Positions 1-13,316 are shown, numbered from the stretch's first letter. The stretch: DNA of 64,000 nucleotides from Bactrocera neohumeralis (GCF_024586455.1 NC_065919.1:32960839-33024838), one strand, 5' to 3'. Translations and numbers: made by a program. Notes: generated from the sequence alone by a model not told the origin.

Positions 1-365
1 GAGTTATCTCAATAAAAATTACAAAGTGTGTTTTGCTCATAACAGTGTTCTTAGTGCCTAAAATGGATATTTTTGAGCGAAAACTTGACCCAATGCCCTT
101 ATAATAATTACAAAAATTTTCGAACATCCGGCTGACTTTACTCCATATGATTGCTGATTGTATGTGAGGTACTTTCGTTTTTCTAACAGATCTTATGCCG
201 AATTTTTGGCCAGTGTATTAGTTATATAGAGTATATGTATATGTACAATTTCTTAGATTCCGATCCCCTGGTTGACGTTTTACATCTACAGGTATTTCCC
301 TGGTTTTAATTCTTGCAAGCTGCAAGAGTATAAAATGTTCAATTGTACCCGAACTTAGCCCTTCC
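1..365 (-). repeat. Dispersed repeat B, minus-strand copy (5' part)
   Basis: Read on the minus strand, it starts near 365 with the family signature: an AAGGAAGGGCTAAGTTCGGG box, then TTTTATACTCTTGCA, then a CAACCAGGGGATCGGAATC box. The same boxes recur at 14449 and 38546 (plus) and 24800 (minus). No coding potential is visible. The family name is mine; similar sequences are common in fly genomes. Confidence 0.7.
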
Positions 366-599
366 TTGCACTTGCACTTGCACTGTTCGGCGACACGAGA
401 GAAATGAGATTTTGTGCGCCGACAACGCCATACACGATAAACATGTTCGCGCACCGATCGTAAAAAATCAAACATTTTCGCGAACATGGATCGGTACGCG
501 AACAAGCCCATACACGATAAACCGCAAGCGCACACATACCGATCGAACGCACTTGTGTGCTCGTGTATGCGCGCTTGTACACGTGGTCGAAACTCTACA

Positions 600-3500
600 C
601 ACAGCACCACACAATCAATCCAGCATCAAACAACAATTATCTGAGATCACAAAAGAGATAGCTTCCATCGTCGGTCTAGAAGACGAAGCAGAAATCGTCT
701 TCCGTCACGCTCCAGCATACAAAACAACAACTCGAATGGTTTGATTTGCTGATACAACAAAATTTGGTAACGATTTAGAAAAATTTCGAAGTCCCTGCGC
801 TCAACAACAAAAACTCCGCTTAATTGTTCGAGACAAAGAATCCGCAATGAACTTTCTTATCGACATGGGAGTTGAAGTTAATGTAATTTCACTGACGCAA
901 CAACATCGCAGACACCCCGACAAAAAGAACAGCAGGTCCATCATAACAACTTACGAAAAAGTTATGTTTCTTAATCTGGATCTACGTCGCCAATATTCCT
1001 GGAATGTTATGATTGCCGCGTGTCACATGCCATCATAGTAGCAAATTTTCTATCGCATTTTAACTTAGAAGTCAACCTACTACAACTCAAACTCATTACA
1101 AACATCAGCAGACTTTGTTCAATATCAACAAATAAAAAGGTAGTTTTGAGTTTACCATGCCTTAACAAAAATCAGCCATTCCAGGATTTGTTGAGAGATT
1201 TCAAAGACATCACCGTAGAAAATTTTTCTGTCAAAAAACCATAACACACTGTCACGCATCACATCGTCACCAAATGACCACCAGTTTTTTCCAAACCGAA
1301 ACGCTTATCTTCAGAGAAATGTAAATTGGCAAAAGTCAAGATACAAATTTTGCTGAACGCAGGCATCTGTTGACCATCGCGCAGCCATAGGCAAGCCCAT
1401 TACACATAGCAAAAGAGGAAAACGGCGAGTGGAGGCCATGTGAGGATTTCAGGCAACTAAACGCTGCCACCGAGCCTGACAGGTACCCCCTTCCACATCT
1501 GCACTATTTCACTCATTCATTGCAAGGTTGCGAAATTTTTTCCACACTTCATCTGTGGCGGCCCATAGGCAAGCCCATTACACATAGCGAAGGAGAAAAA
1601 CGGCGAGTGGAGGCCATGTGAGGATTTCAGGCAACTAAACGCTGCCCCCGAGCTTGAAAGGTACCCCCTTCCACATCTGCACTATTTCACTCATTCATTG
1701 CAAGATTGCGAAATTTTTTCAACACATGATCTGCGTCGGGCCTACCACCAGATTCCTGTGGAATCAAACGACATACCAAAAACAGCAATCACAACGTCAT
1801 TTGGCATGTTTGAATTCCCGTTAATGTGCCAGTTAAACGTTTCAAAGATTCATAGATCACATATTCCGTGAATACCACTTCTCTTGTCCGTATCTCGATG
1901 CTATTTTGATATCATCGGAGAACATGAATCAACATCGACATCTTCTACAGTTAGTATTTGAAAATCTACGCGAGTACGGCCTTGCTATCAACCGTTCAAG
2001 TTGTATAGTATACTAGATCAGCCATAAGTTAAATTTTTAGGGTTCGAATTAAATAGCAGTGGAATCTCACTCCCAGAAGAACGAATACAGGCAATTCAAA
2101 ATTTCAACATTCCTTCCAGGGCATGTCATTTGCGACATTTTCTCGGTATGGTAAACGTTTTCGCAGATTCTTGCCTTGCGCTGCAGAAAGGCAAATGACC
2201 TTATTCAGCTCAATAAAAGGTAACAAGAAAAACGACAGTTGAAGCAAAATAGGTATTTCAACAATGTAAAAACGACCTACATATGTAAAGCAACTCTACT
2301 TACCTAAAATCCAGGGCGCAACTCAGTTTGACGGTGGACGGCCTTACCGAAACACAAACAGGATGCAGCACTTACGATCGGATATGTACAACATATGTAC
2401 ATATGTATGTATGCTAGAAGGAAGAGAATTTTTCATCCTCAATAACACAAGCCATTGCAATATATGTCATTCTGATTTTATCGCACAATTTACAATAGAC
2501 ATTCGATACATCCCCGGTGAAGAAAACATAGTAGCAGATACAATGCCTCATATTGACTACATACTTACATACTCCTAGCACTATCGACTTCGCCAAACTT
2601 ACGGAGACTCAGAGCTCAAAGATTTACTAGATTCGAATTCCAGCCTATTAATTAAACCTTTTACGATTCCAAGCACCGATATAGAAATCTTTTATGATAT
2701 AAGCACCAGTCAATTCCCTTACTTAACTCCTTCGTTTCGTAAAATAGCTTTCGACCTCATATGTATACAACATGGCACTACCGGCGCCGGTAAAATAATA
2801 AAATTGATCGCAGAGAAATTCGTGTGGCCTAATTTCAGTAAAGATTGCCGCTTAGCCGGCAGTGCATTCCGTGGCAAAGCTCTAAGGAGCAGTGCCGCAA
2901 TAGAGCACCATTATCAAAATTTACGTTACCGGAGCAACAATTTGACCACATCAATATGGATATTGTTGGACCATTACAGACTGGCAAGTGTTATCCATAC
3001 TGTTGGGGCATCTCCGCCCCGATGGTAGGAGACATCCCCGCTCGAAGACATGACGATAGAGACTATAGATTTCAATTGCTACAGACATTGGATCGCTAGA
3101 TTTGGAGTACCGAGTAGAGTAACAACGGATCAAGGTAGACAATTTGAATCTACACCTTTCCGAGAACTTATCAGACTTTTAGGCATCAAGCACTTACGTA
3201 TCACCGCGTATCACCCAGCGTCAAATAGGATTATCGAGCGATGGCATAAATCATAAAAAACAACCATAAAATGCTACATAACAAACAACTGGGTCGAAGT
3301 TCTCCCACTAATCCTTCTAGGTTTTTGTTCCTCATGAAGAGATGATTTAAGAGCGATACCCGCAGAAATGATTTACGGAAATACTCTTCGATTACCTGGT
3401 TAGTTCTTTTCCGAAAAACATACATATTCACAATGTCAACGAATGTGAGTTTGTCGAAAATTTACGCATACGCATACAGTCACTAAAGCTGTCACAACAA

Positions 3501-3650
3501 ATAACTTGGCGCACATACAACAAATAACTTAGGGCACATACAATTTGTGGAAAAGAACTTGCGCTCAACACCATCAGTTTACTTGCGAAATTGCACAATT
3601 CGTCAACCTCTTCTACTACTATACGAGGAACCATTTCCCGTAGTCCAGGG
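600..3650 (+). pseudogene. pol: Degenerate Ty3/Gypsy pol (protease, RT, RNase H end, integrase)
   Basis: Broken pol reading in several frames. In order: an aspartyl protease near 841-1100 (FLIDMGVEVNVI, then NFLSHFNLEV); RT fragments from about 1260 (RQLNAATEPDRYPLPHLHYF near 1450; AYHQIPVESNDIPKTAITTS near 1745); an RT C-motif region near 1895 reading YLDAILISS; GLAINRSSCIV; LGFELNSSGISLPEERIQAI. Most of RNase H is gone, leaving FIAQFTIDIRYIPGEENIVA near 2480. Integrase follows: RFVWPNF-type zinc region near 2815, NMDIVGPL near 2955, TTDQGRQFES near 3125, AYHPASNRIIERWH near 3208, and a C-terminal tail ending near 3650. Protease DTG is DMG and the RT YxDD is YLDA, so both active sites are lost, besides many stops and frameshifts. 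I could not define LTRs. The family assignment is secure; the clade is not. Confidence 0.85.
1391..1746 (+). repeat. 178-bp tandem duplication inside the Gypsy RT
   Basis: The segment starting GCAAGCCCATTACACATAGC at 1391 recurs at 1569, an offset of 178 bp, with only a few substitutions. Both copies encode the same RT stretch (PDRYPLPHL region). The duplication arose after or during decay of the element, because a working RT would not carry two copies. Confidence 0.9.
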
Positions 3651-3831
3651 ATGGGCAAATTTTTAGCCCGCAAAGTGCAAATGAGGGCTAGATGAGAGGA
3701 ATAGCAGTTTACGGAAGGAAGGGCATAAAAAGTTGTGAAAAATACAATGACATTCCTCCGAAACTTGATGTTCATCGCAGAATGCAGAGATAAAAAGATG
3801 TCCAACTTATCTCTCATTGGAAGTGAGAGAG

Positions 3832-3905
3832 CAATTGCTAAACGTCAGAACCTCCTGAACTCGATCAGCTGTCAAAGTTCAGGAGGTTTTGATGTTTAAC
3901 AATTG
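3832..3905. repeat. 30-bp inverted repeat / hairpin
   Basis: The left arm (3832-3861) and right arm (3876-3905) are reverse complements over 30 bp with three mismatches, around a 14-nt loop. A second small inverted repeat (TCTCTCA..TGAGAGA, 3810-3830) lies immediately upstream. It follows the Gypsy integrase remnant. It could be an LTR or element end, or a foldback remnant; I cannot tell which. Confidence 0.85.
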
Positions 3906-3959
3906 GAAGCGTGGGATGGCCAGGTTGAAATCTTAAAAAAAAATATGCAAACGGAGGGA

Positions 3960-4788
3960 TTTTTTGCCTCGCTCTAGTCCACTACATAAAATGTAAAGCA
4001 ACGATAATTAAAGTAAACACGAAATATAAATGTATTTGATGAAATATTTTGCCATGTGATGCGTCATAATATTAGTTTTCAATGGAAAATTAATAAAAAC
4101 TTTTATTAATTGAGAGCTAACAATCATAATGTCCTTATTAAGTATTTAATGTTCAAAAGTCAGTTATTATAATATAGCATAAAAACATTTAAATAGTTTC
4201 TCCATATAATAAATGACCCCTATATAGTAATTTTCAATCGTAATAAATGTTGGGTATTTTAATTTAAATACCGAAAAATTATTATTTTGTCCGATCTGGT
4301 TATAATGGAAAATGTTATAAAAACGCAAATTTCGAGGCGCTATCACACTGGAATAAGTTAGAGATCCCTTTATCCCTAGTAGAACGGTTGCGGCAATACT
4401 GACATTGTACACAAATTAAAGAGCGGAAATTTCATATAGGAATTATACAGTTGTGTCAACAAAAAGAGGCAAACCTGTTTTGCAGGTTTTAGAGTTTCGC
4501 ATTAATATTTGTTTTTATTTACCTTTGTTGGGTGGCAATAGTTATACTTGTATCTAAAAAAAATTTTATTTAATAAGAAAACAGTACATTTTAAAACTTT
4601 ACAATATCAGACTGCTGCTCCTATTTTGTTCACACCAATGTATATGTGATAAAAGTAATAGTGATGATACCAGTTTAAAAAATTCATTTTAGTTACAATT
4701 GGGAAATCTTTTGTCAAGTAGGTGGCTTTTATACGTACATATGCAAGGCAGTTTTATATATCTACATATGTATATAAAAAAATAAAAG
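3960..4788. other. Non-coding gap
   Basis: AT-rich sequence with no supported gene or recognised element. Confidence 0.5.
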
Positions 4789-5229
4789 CAAAGTAAACAG
4801 GACTTTTTGAATCTAGCGCCTCCTGATGGCGCCATCTATATATCGGTTTGTTCCGCACAAATTGGCTGACAACCAAAAATTTTTCAGAATTTAACATTCG
4901 AAGGACATCATTGTGACCGATTATTTGACCAAAAATCACATTTTACCCATTAACACATATTCACCTTGTATGGCAACGTGAGACTTTTTCCTCTTCGGAA
5001 AAATGCATTTTCCCATGAAAAGAAAGCGTTATGCAGACGTAGAGGCCATTCAATAGGCTTGCACCGGCATACTGGCGGCCATACCGGCCAACGAGCTAAA
5101 ACACTCGTTCGACATGCTTTTGAACGGTGCAAAAAGCTGTATTGAAGCAGATGGAGACTATTTTGAATAAAATAAACTGATTTTGCCGAAAAAACCATTT
5201 GTTCTTTTTTTTAAGTCCTGTTTGCTTTG
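4789..5229 (+). mobile_element. Internally deleted mariner, copy 1
   Basis: Terminal inverted repeats frame the element: CAAAGTAAACAGGACTT at the left and the reverse complement of CAAAGCAAACAGGACTT at the right. Between them only the transposase C-terminus survives (about 4911-5170): VTDYLTKNHI, then a degraded SPDxAPCDFFLF box read as DFFLFGKMHFPMKRKRYADV, then GILAAIPANE and a GDYFE end just before the stop. Family knowledge: mariner transposase is about 345 residues with a D,D34D triad. Here the first two catalytic aspartates are absent and the third box is mutated, so it is non-autonomous. Confidence 0.85.
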
Positions 5230-7540
5230 GAACACACATTGTAATATGCTCGAACATCTCTAAACACTGGTCGGAATCATCAACTCACCGTTGTTTTAAG
5301 TAAAAAGAGAGCTCGCGCGGACCTCACTTTGCACAGATGGTTGTCATGCCCAAACAGACGTTAATAATATGATATCTTTAGAGTGCCTACTATCTGGAAT
5401 AACTTCCCTTCTCCTCCATCAATCATGCACCACGCCTAAGCGTACCAATCCTTGATGGTTGATTTTCCTGCGGCAGTGTCCAGAAACAAGTCATCAAGCC
5501 ATCAAGCTTTTGTTTCAACCGTATTTTTCAGCTAAATAGAAAACGCGGGAGATTGGAGCAAGTATTGAATAAACGCCAGTTATTAAAAAAACACTATATG
5601 TATTTTATATAATTACAACATTTTCCTCCAATAAACGCAACCTACATTATAGAAAAACGTTATTTTTTTAACGCACTTTATCACTCATATCGACCAACAT
5701 AAGGGTTTAAAGTCAGGCGGATATTATCTTTTTTTGGCACAAGGACACATTGTTAGTAGAAAGAGGCGCTCTGAATTTCATTTCGATATTTCACATATGT
5801 ACATATGTATTGACCAATGTGTGGGACTCCAGCTTCTAGCTGCAAAATCTTTATTTAAGATACATACATATGTATGAGGGCATTTTTGACACACAAGCTA
5901 CTACATATTATCCGAGTGGTATATACATACATATGTACATAGTTCGTTTCACCGTGAATGGGAAATCGATTTTTTGAACTATGAACAAATTAAAAAAAAT
6001 CATAATTGACAACATACTATGTACATATAAAATCACTAAATCTTGCCTCTTAACAATTATAAAAAACTTTTACAAGATAATGTTTGCCGATGTTGTTGAC
6101 ATATGTAAATACATTTATTGACAACGCCACCAATTCTAATTGTATAACATTTCACTTTTTCCCAGACATATGCTATACATATTTAAATATTTACTTTCTA
6201 AAAATGTATGCATTCTTACGTTCTACTAACTATAGAGTATATATCTATATATGTATGTACCTGTACCCAGTGCTCCTTTAGACAAAAATTCATACCAAAT
6301 TTCCTATAGATACTTTATTAAATAAATAAATAAAAATTTTTTCTTACAAGTAATATAATATTACACTTAATATTGATCGTTCAGCTTATAATACAGTTAT
6401 GCAATATTGGTCCCATCTCGGCTTAGCAGCTTCTTAAAGAAAAAATAACGTGTGCTAAATTTCAGATTGATACATATCTGAAAACCCTAGTCCCTCAGGC
6501 GTATATACGGGCTGACAGACAGACGGAAATTTCTAAATCGACTAAGCTCAACATACATACATTCTACATAGTACTTGTACATATATGTACCTACATATGT
6601 AAGTACATATTTATAGGAACTCCGACGTTTTCTTTTGGGTGTTACAAACTTCGTGGCAAAATTAAAAAAAGTATGTTCAGGGTATAATTTTTACACTTGA
6701 TACTATTCGCATAGATCTTATTGAAAAGTTTTATTGTGCCTCCACTTTTTATTTGTTCCTCTCTCTGCGAGCACTTTTGCTTTCTTTAACTTTTACCGAG
6801 AGAATAATACATGTTCATGTATATGTAGGTGTATTAAAACTCAACGTTCTACGATTATTTTACCGTTTGTTGACACCAAAATGTACAAATATGTTTGTTG
6901 TTAGTATGTACATATGTATGTTTTCTGAGTTTTCATTAATCGAAAAAATCTGTTTTGCATAATAATGACCTTAGCTGCGGATACAGCGTGTGAGAGTCAA
7001 CTGATTGGGGACTGTTTGAAGCTTTGGTTAATAAATTGGGTTAAATTCAGCGGTTATTCCCACACAATACATCATTTCACCAAATACTAGATTTCTATAG
7101 ATTTGTATGCACATACATACATATGTATATTCGAGAGAGCTTTTACGTTTAACAGTTACATATTTCAGTCCATTGTTTATTTTCTTTGAAACGGTTTTAC
7201 GAACAAAGCAATGCAAGATAATGAAATATTGAAAGTTTTCGCATTAGCACGATTACACATGTGCATTAATGATCATATTTGTATGTATACCTTTCGACCA
7301 AACAGTCGGGAACTAAAGTTCGAATATGGCATTCGAATTTAATTTATTTGTGAGCCCAGAGAGACGTACTCAGAGGGCTACACATAAACACATAGACAAT
7401 TTAAATTGTTATGTAATTGTAGTTCTTTAATCAAATCACAATTTATGTCGATCTAAGTAGTTACTACTAACTATTGATCACTAATAATTATAAAAAAACG
7501 TTTTGGAAGTGAAGTTATTGCGTTTTAAGTGTCAATTTGT
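5230..7540. other. Non-coding gap with microsatellites and a repeat-A copy
   Basis: AT-rich DNA with many short ACATACATATGTATGT-type runs (for example 5795-5945, 6540-6610, 7110-7135). About 6455-6690 is a minus-strand copy of dispersed repeat A, recognised by the GTTTGTAACACCC, CGTCGGAG and GTCTGTCTGTC boxes. No gene is supported; short open frames here are composition artefacts. Confidence 0.6.
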
Positions 7541-7559
7541 TTGTGTTATCGGTGCGAAA

Positions 7560-8257
7560 ATGATCTTCGAACAAAGAGCCAATATTAAATTTTTTTAAAT
7601 TGGTAAAACTTTTACCGAAACGTTTCAATTGATGAAACAACTTTATGGCGGTGATTGCCTATCCCGTAGCAGAGTGCACGAGTGGTTTCAACGTTTTCAA
7701 AATGGTCGTGAAGATATACATACATAAATGACGGACGAGCCGAAACCCAAAAAATCGCGCATGGAGAAGTCAAAAGTGGAGACAATGCTGATTTGTTTTT
7801 ATAATTCCAAGGGCATTGCCCACAAAGAATTTGTTCCACCCGGCCAAAACGTTAATATGGTATTCTACCTTGGAGTTTTGCAGCATTTGGTGCGTCTTAT
7901 TCGACGTGTTCGGTTTGTTGCACGATGCTTGTGACGGATTATTTGACCAAAAATCACATTTCAACCAATAACCATTCCCCGTATTCACCTGATATGACAC
8001 CGTGTGACTTCTTCCTTTTCGGAAAAATGAATTTACCCATGAAAGGAAAGCGTTATTAAGACGTAGAGGCCATTTAGAAGGCTTGCACCGGCATACTGGC
8101 GGCCATACCGGCCAACGAGGTTAAACACTTGTTCGACATGCTTTTGGACAGTGCAAAAAGCTGCATTGAAGCAGAAGGAGACTATTTTGAATAAAATAAA
8201 TTGATTTTGCGGAAAAAAACATTTGTTCCATTTTTTTTTTAAGTCCTGTTTTCTTTG
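7560..8257 (+). mobile_element. Mariner copy 2, degenerate transposase
   Basis: The N-terminal helix-turn-helix region starts at the ATG at 7560 (FEQRANIK, then KTFTETFQLMKQLYGGDCLS and RVHEWFQRFQNGREDI). After a deletion comes TDEPKPKKSRMEKSKVETML and HKEFVPPGQNVN near 7830. After a second deletion comes VTDYLTKNHI, SPDMTPCDFFLF and GILAAIPANE to GDYFE (about 8190). The deletions remove the first two catalytic aspartates; the third (in TPCDFFLF) remains. The right inverted repeat (8241-8257) matches copy 1. I did not find the left one. It belongs to the same family as 4789-5229 but is longer. Confidence 0.9.
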
Positions 8258-10240
8258 ATTTTTTGAATCGAAATATGGCTTTAATTCCCGACATAATCTC
8301 GATCCAGAGTAATACACATGATGTAATACATTTTCACAGTCTTCCAACACATCTATAGTACGAAGCTTCGATGCCTTCAAAATTAAATATTTTTCCAGCG
8401 AGCCACTTTTAGAGTTTTGGGAAAGAGAATACCACTCAATGCAAATCTGTTACATACTGTTAGTGCGGACCAGTTATTAACTCTTTATTTCTTTATTTCT
8501 TAGTTACTGGTTGTAGCATAAACTGAATGAGGCGGAACATTGCCTTGATGAAAAGTTAACCAAAGTTAACAAATTTCCTTGTTTAAATATAATCTAATAA
8601 TGGGCATGGAAAATTCCCTTGAAATTGAAGCAAATACAATTTCTTAAAAATTTTGTTAATTTTACAAAATTCATTGCTAATTTTTAGCTTTGCTTTACGT
8701 CTTATTAATATCTCGGTAAAACAGTTTCCCAAATACTGTCGCAATTATTTTATATTTAGCCGAGTTTAGCCCTCGGCAATACAATAGTGATACAATTTTG
8801 AAAGGAGGGTATTAAAATATATGTATACCTGTATACCAATGGTTAGATATACTCGTACAATGTGTACTTGCATATGAATTTAACTGGCTTTCGTATGTTA
8901 ACAAACTTCATAACCAGATGTCCACCAACACATATTTGATTATTATACATACATGTATGTAGAAAACAAATACATATTTTATGAAAAACTCACCGAGAGC
9001 CAATAGGTGGGTAACAGTATTCATTCCAATTTGGTGGTGCAATTCATCTCTACTTTGTTCAGAAATTAAGTAACTGTAACAGTAAGTTCGAAAACTGTTG
9101 TTGTTGTGTTTACCTGTCTTTACGAAGACATAACTGCTACACATACATATATCTGTACATGAATACCGACATACATATGCATGTATGTATACATACATTC
9201 ATACCAACGCTGCTCACATTCATTTATTTGGGCTTTTCAATTCATATCTGTATAAACAAATCATTGCAGTTATCATTTATTGAGAAAGTACATACGTATG
9301 TATATGTGTGTGTATTAACGAATATGTATGAATTCATATAATACCCATATATGTACGTATGTATATAAGTTTGTAGAGTAAGATATATAAATTTCATAAA
9401 TATGCTTTCAATAATTCCAATCTGTATGATATTCATTATCCGATATTTCAGTACCATTTAAGAAAACGAGTGAGAACAGCAAAAGCAAAATTATGGCAAT
9501 AATTTCCTTCAGAAGACGATTGCGTATTCAATTTATTTGAATTGAAAGATGTACCTTGTTATGTAGGCTTAACTATTTATTACTTCTGCTAAGAACTTTG
9601 GTAGAATTTTGGCATTCTTCATATGTCTATTAATTCACTGATTGTTTGCAAAAACTAGCACTTCACATTAAATATGTAACTCCGTGCAAAAGGACAAACA
9701 AACAACCAAATAATGTGTATCGTAAGACATCCACTCTGACCGTTTAATATATGGGGAAACTAAGTATTTGAACTCTTTTTTGGGATTTTCTGATAAATTA
9801 AGCTTTAACCACTTAATAAACAGGGATCTCACTTGGGCAGCTTAGAACACCGGTCCGCTGTGTGATCTAAAATCATAAAAATAAATAATGTTAAATATTT
9901 AGGGGACTCACATTTTGTCATAACGTATACATAAATAAATTTACGCAATTACAATTCTCAACGATATGTTTTCGGATCGTTATAACTAATAACTCTACGA
10001 GACTATTAGAATTCTCTAGTTATAATTTTTCTTACGCTATATAATATCAACATTTTCATTTTTTTCCAACATGCTACAGATTATAATAGTTTTGGTCATC
10101 TGACGGTGGTTGGTATCAACTAAAACTAAACGATAGATATAGGTAGGTAGGAGTGCAGCCCTATCGGGCTCAATTAGCACTTGATGTGCCATTTAGATAT
10201 AGAGTTATATATAAATATATAAATGATCAGGTGACGAGAC
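8258..10240. other. Non-coding gap
   Basis: AT-rich, with ACATACATATGTATG runs near 8945, 9140-9200 and 9295-9365. No supported gene. Confidence 0.5.
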
Positions 10241-12190
10241 TAGTTAAAATCACTGTATGTATAGTATAATGATTTTCGTTATCCTAAGAAATCGTATGCC
10301 GAATTGTAATGCCGGTGTGTAAGTTATTTATTTATAAATTGATATGTACATACATACATGTATATGATATTAACTCGACCGAAGAGGCTAAATTTAATAT
10401 ATTGAGTTAATGTGGAAAACGTCAACCAGTGAATCGTAATTCTATATATTAGGGATATGAGGTTTAGACCCAGGTAAGGACCAATTCTATTCTAATTCAA
10501 CGCTAAATTACATACTTTAGAAAATTAGTCCATTTAGTTTCATTAAAATATCACATTTTAACCAACTTGAACGAATTAAATCAGGAGGAGAAACGAAAAT
10601 CATTACATGGGGTTTTTTGGGGGCACAGAAAGAGACCAGTTAATTTCATTAATTTTTACCATACTCAGGTGTACTTCAAAACGTATTTTTACACAATTTG
10701 TTAAATATACAACTCACACACTGACTGACGTATTCTTCATAAGGTTTGTTATGAAAACGAAAATCATTATAGGTAGGTAGTATATGGGAGTTGTGGTAGC
10801 ATATCATCTATTTTTACAGTGTCGGTAGGAATACTTAAGGGATTTGTCTTGAGTGAATTTTATTATTGTACCTTAACTCTTTAAGCGACAAAAGATTTCA
10901 GAAATTTTCTATCTCAAAGGTCAAGAACGTTTTTTTCGTTACAAACAAATTCATTTAATTTAATATAAACAATTAAAAAACAAAACCAAAAATTTTTGTG
11001 AAGACAGCAATAATAGCGTTATTTTAGAAAATTGGTGTGGTTCAAATTGCAGACCACCATCGCTGCTGCCAACTTTATAATACTCTTGGAAGGATGCTTT
11101 ATCTTCGATAGACATAGTGGAATGTTGCTTGTTCCGCATATCCATAGTTACGTCTGTTTCTGATAGGAACCCTTCAACTACAAGTATTTCAAGCCAAAAT
11201 CCCTTATGCTTTAGGGAGTGTTGTTCCGTTAAATTACACAAAATATATGAATTGACTATGCAAATTTCCAAAAAGTAGAAACAAAATAATTCAATCGGGT
11301 GACTCCATATTTTTAACTATTTTCTAAAGCTGATTGAGGAAATAAATTGGACAATGGTATATCCTCCTCGGAATCAAATGCATCGGAAATGGAATGAGCA
11401 GAATCTTCGGTATCACCCTCAATTGATTCTAAGTCGGAGGGGATTTCAGCACAATCCTGATTTCCTCATCACTTAGGTCTTTTCGGCACTTGTCCATATT
11501 ACTTGATCGCAAAATAAATATTATATTTTTCAATACAAAACTCCCGATGGTATAAAATGAGTACCACTAACGATAAAACGGGTAGAAACAGAGAAACTGC
11601 ACCTGGAAATTTGACATGATGGCGCCATTAAACCTTTGTAATATTTGATACCCATTTTAAACCTGTGAGTCATTTGGAATAAATGAAAATGTTTGTGGTT
11701 CAAAAATGTACCACCTGCGCGTAAGTTACCAAAAGTAAGTGGTACAAATTTAAGTTAAGTGGTTTAGGAGATGTGAACATTAAACAAACTTGAGGGCGGT
11801 GCCATACCCTTTTTTTTAATTTTTAGCCCACACATGCCCCTTGCTACTGCATTCTCCCTTGCCAAATTACAGTTCTATATCTTAATTTAGTGCTTAGTTA
11901 TGGCACTTATAGGCTTATAAACTTTCGCTTAACGGCTCCCCCTCCTATACCTCCTAGAACTTTCAAGAAATTGAAAATTTTTTTCGCTCTAGTCAATTGA
12001 AAAACTATTCAATAATGTAGTCCCGAAGTTTCAAATTAGTATACTCCGAATATTTTCTAAAAAATAGGCCCCAGAACCACTGTTAGTCTAGACCTTGGCC
12101 TTAGTCGCATATCCCTAACATTATGAATTCCGATCCTCTGATTGATGTTTTGCACTTCAATACATTAAATTTAGCCGTTTCGGTTAAGCT
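10241..12190. repeat. Degenerate pieces of dispersed repeat B
   Basis: Scattered B-like boxes: GAAAACGTCAACCAGTGAATC near 10418, GGGCGGTGCCATACCC near 11795, TTAGTGCTTAGTTATGGCAC near 11885, and GATCCTCTGATTGATGTTTT near 12132. The pieces lie in both orientations and are heavily diverged. No gene is supported. Confidence 0.5.
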
Positions 12191-12431
12191 TAGGACAGAA
12201 ATACATCATTTGAGAACAGGGGGATTCTCTTGCTCTGGCAAGATTGCACGATGACACAAAATGCAAAAATCTTATACCGAAATAGGCAAGGTGAAGAGAG
12301 CACCGATTGCAGAATCTAGTGATATATGAACGGCTGATTCGGTCAATTTATTGAGAATGACTATTGTGAATTGGCGCACCCTAAATTAAAATGACAGCTA
12401 AAACAAGGTTGCAACTATAATTTTACATGTC

Positions 12432-13033
12432 ATGTGCTGAACACAATGAGCGCGACAGACTGCAGCAGCACGACAGTGAGCTGAAAATGGCGTTGTGAAT
12501 CCTTCTACATGAACATTTGTGAGAAGGCAGCAACAGAACAATGGCCGCATATACACAAGACAACACAACTCTCCATTTTGCATGTACACAATTTCGTTGT
12601 GGCCATACTAATACCTTGCACTTCAATGAAATTTTAATATTTTGTTCAAAGTGAAATTTTTTATGCAAAAAATAAGTAAATAGGTAAATTTATAACTTTA
12701 AATTATCAATTTTTATAACAAATGATATACTCGTAATAGAGCTATTTTATGTTTTTATTTGTAAAATAACGTCAGGTTTATTAGAGCTTTGAATAATTTT
12801 ACATTTTACATATTAGTGGCATCACCTACCTCATCTCTCTACTGTCAACTCTACTGCCGCCCTACTGTCGTTGGCAAATATAAAAATATATTGAAGTTAG
12901 CGAGAGCGACAACTGTCGGCCTGCAGCCGTGTAGTCGTGCATTGTCAAAATAACTGTGTCCATAAGAACGTGTGTATTTTAGTATTTGATAGATGTCGTT
13001 TGCAGTATGTCGCGCTCATTGTGTTCAGCACAT
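12432..13033. repeat. Perfect 26-bp inverted duplication, about 550 bp apart
   Basis: ATGTGCTGAACACAATGAGC (12432 onward, continuing GCGACA to 12457) recurs as its exact reverse complement at 13008-13033. Similarity continues weakly outwards (CTGCA and ACGAC boxes). The interior is less AT-rich than its surroundings. No transposase motif was found between the arms. Confidence 0.85.
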
Positions 13034-13316
13034 CATTGCACGAAAATAAACATGGGTTTTGGTCTGACATATTTTACAGCCATTCCAAATAATTTTCTGC
13101 GTGTGTTTGTTGTTTTGTCGTTGCACCAAGTGGAAAATTCTGCAATTCGTGCACGGTTCGTAGACAGGAATAAACTATAATTACAAAATTAATTGAGTCT
13201 ACATATGACCTACCATATAATGCAACTTATTAAATACCAAATTTGATTGTATTTATTTTACGAGTAATGTACAAGTATGTGGAATTATTTCGCAACATTT
13301 ATATACATATGTACAT

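Noticed and set aside
3428..3817. 129-codon minus-strand open frame
   Set aside because: Antisense to the Gypsy integrase tail on the plus strand.
5795..9370. ACATACATATGTATGT runs as possible arrays or CRISPR-like repeats
   Set aside because: Short, irregular simple-sequence runs scattered through the whole window with no spacers; eukaryotic microsatellite texture.
12398..12668. Cys-rich minus-strand open frames near the inverted duplication
   Set aside because: The Cys-rich text comes from the inverted segment itself and has no domain pattern.
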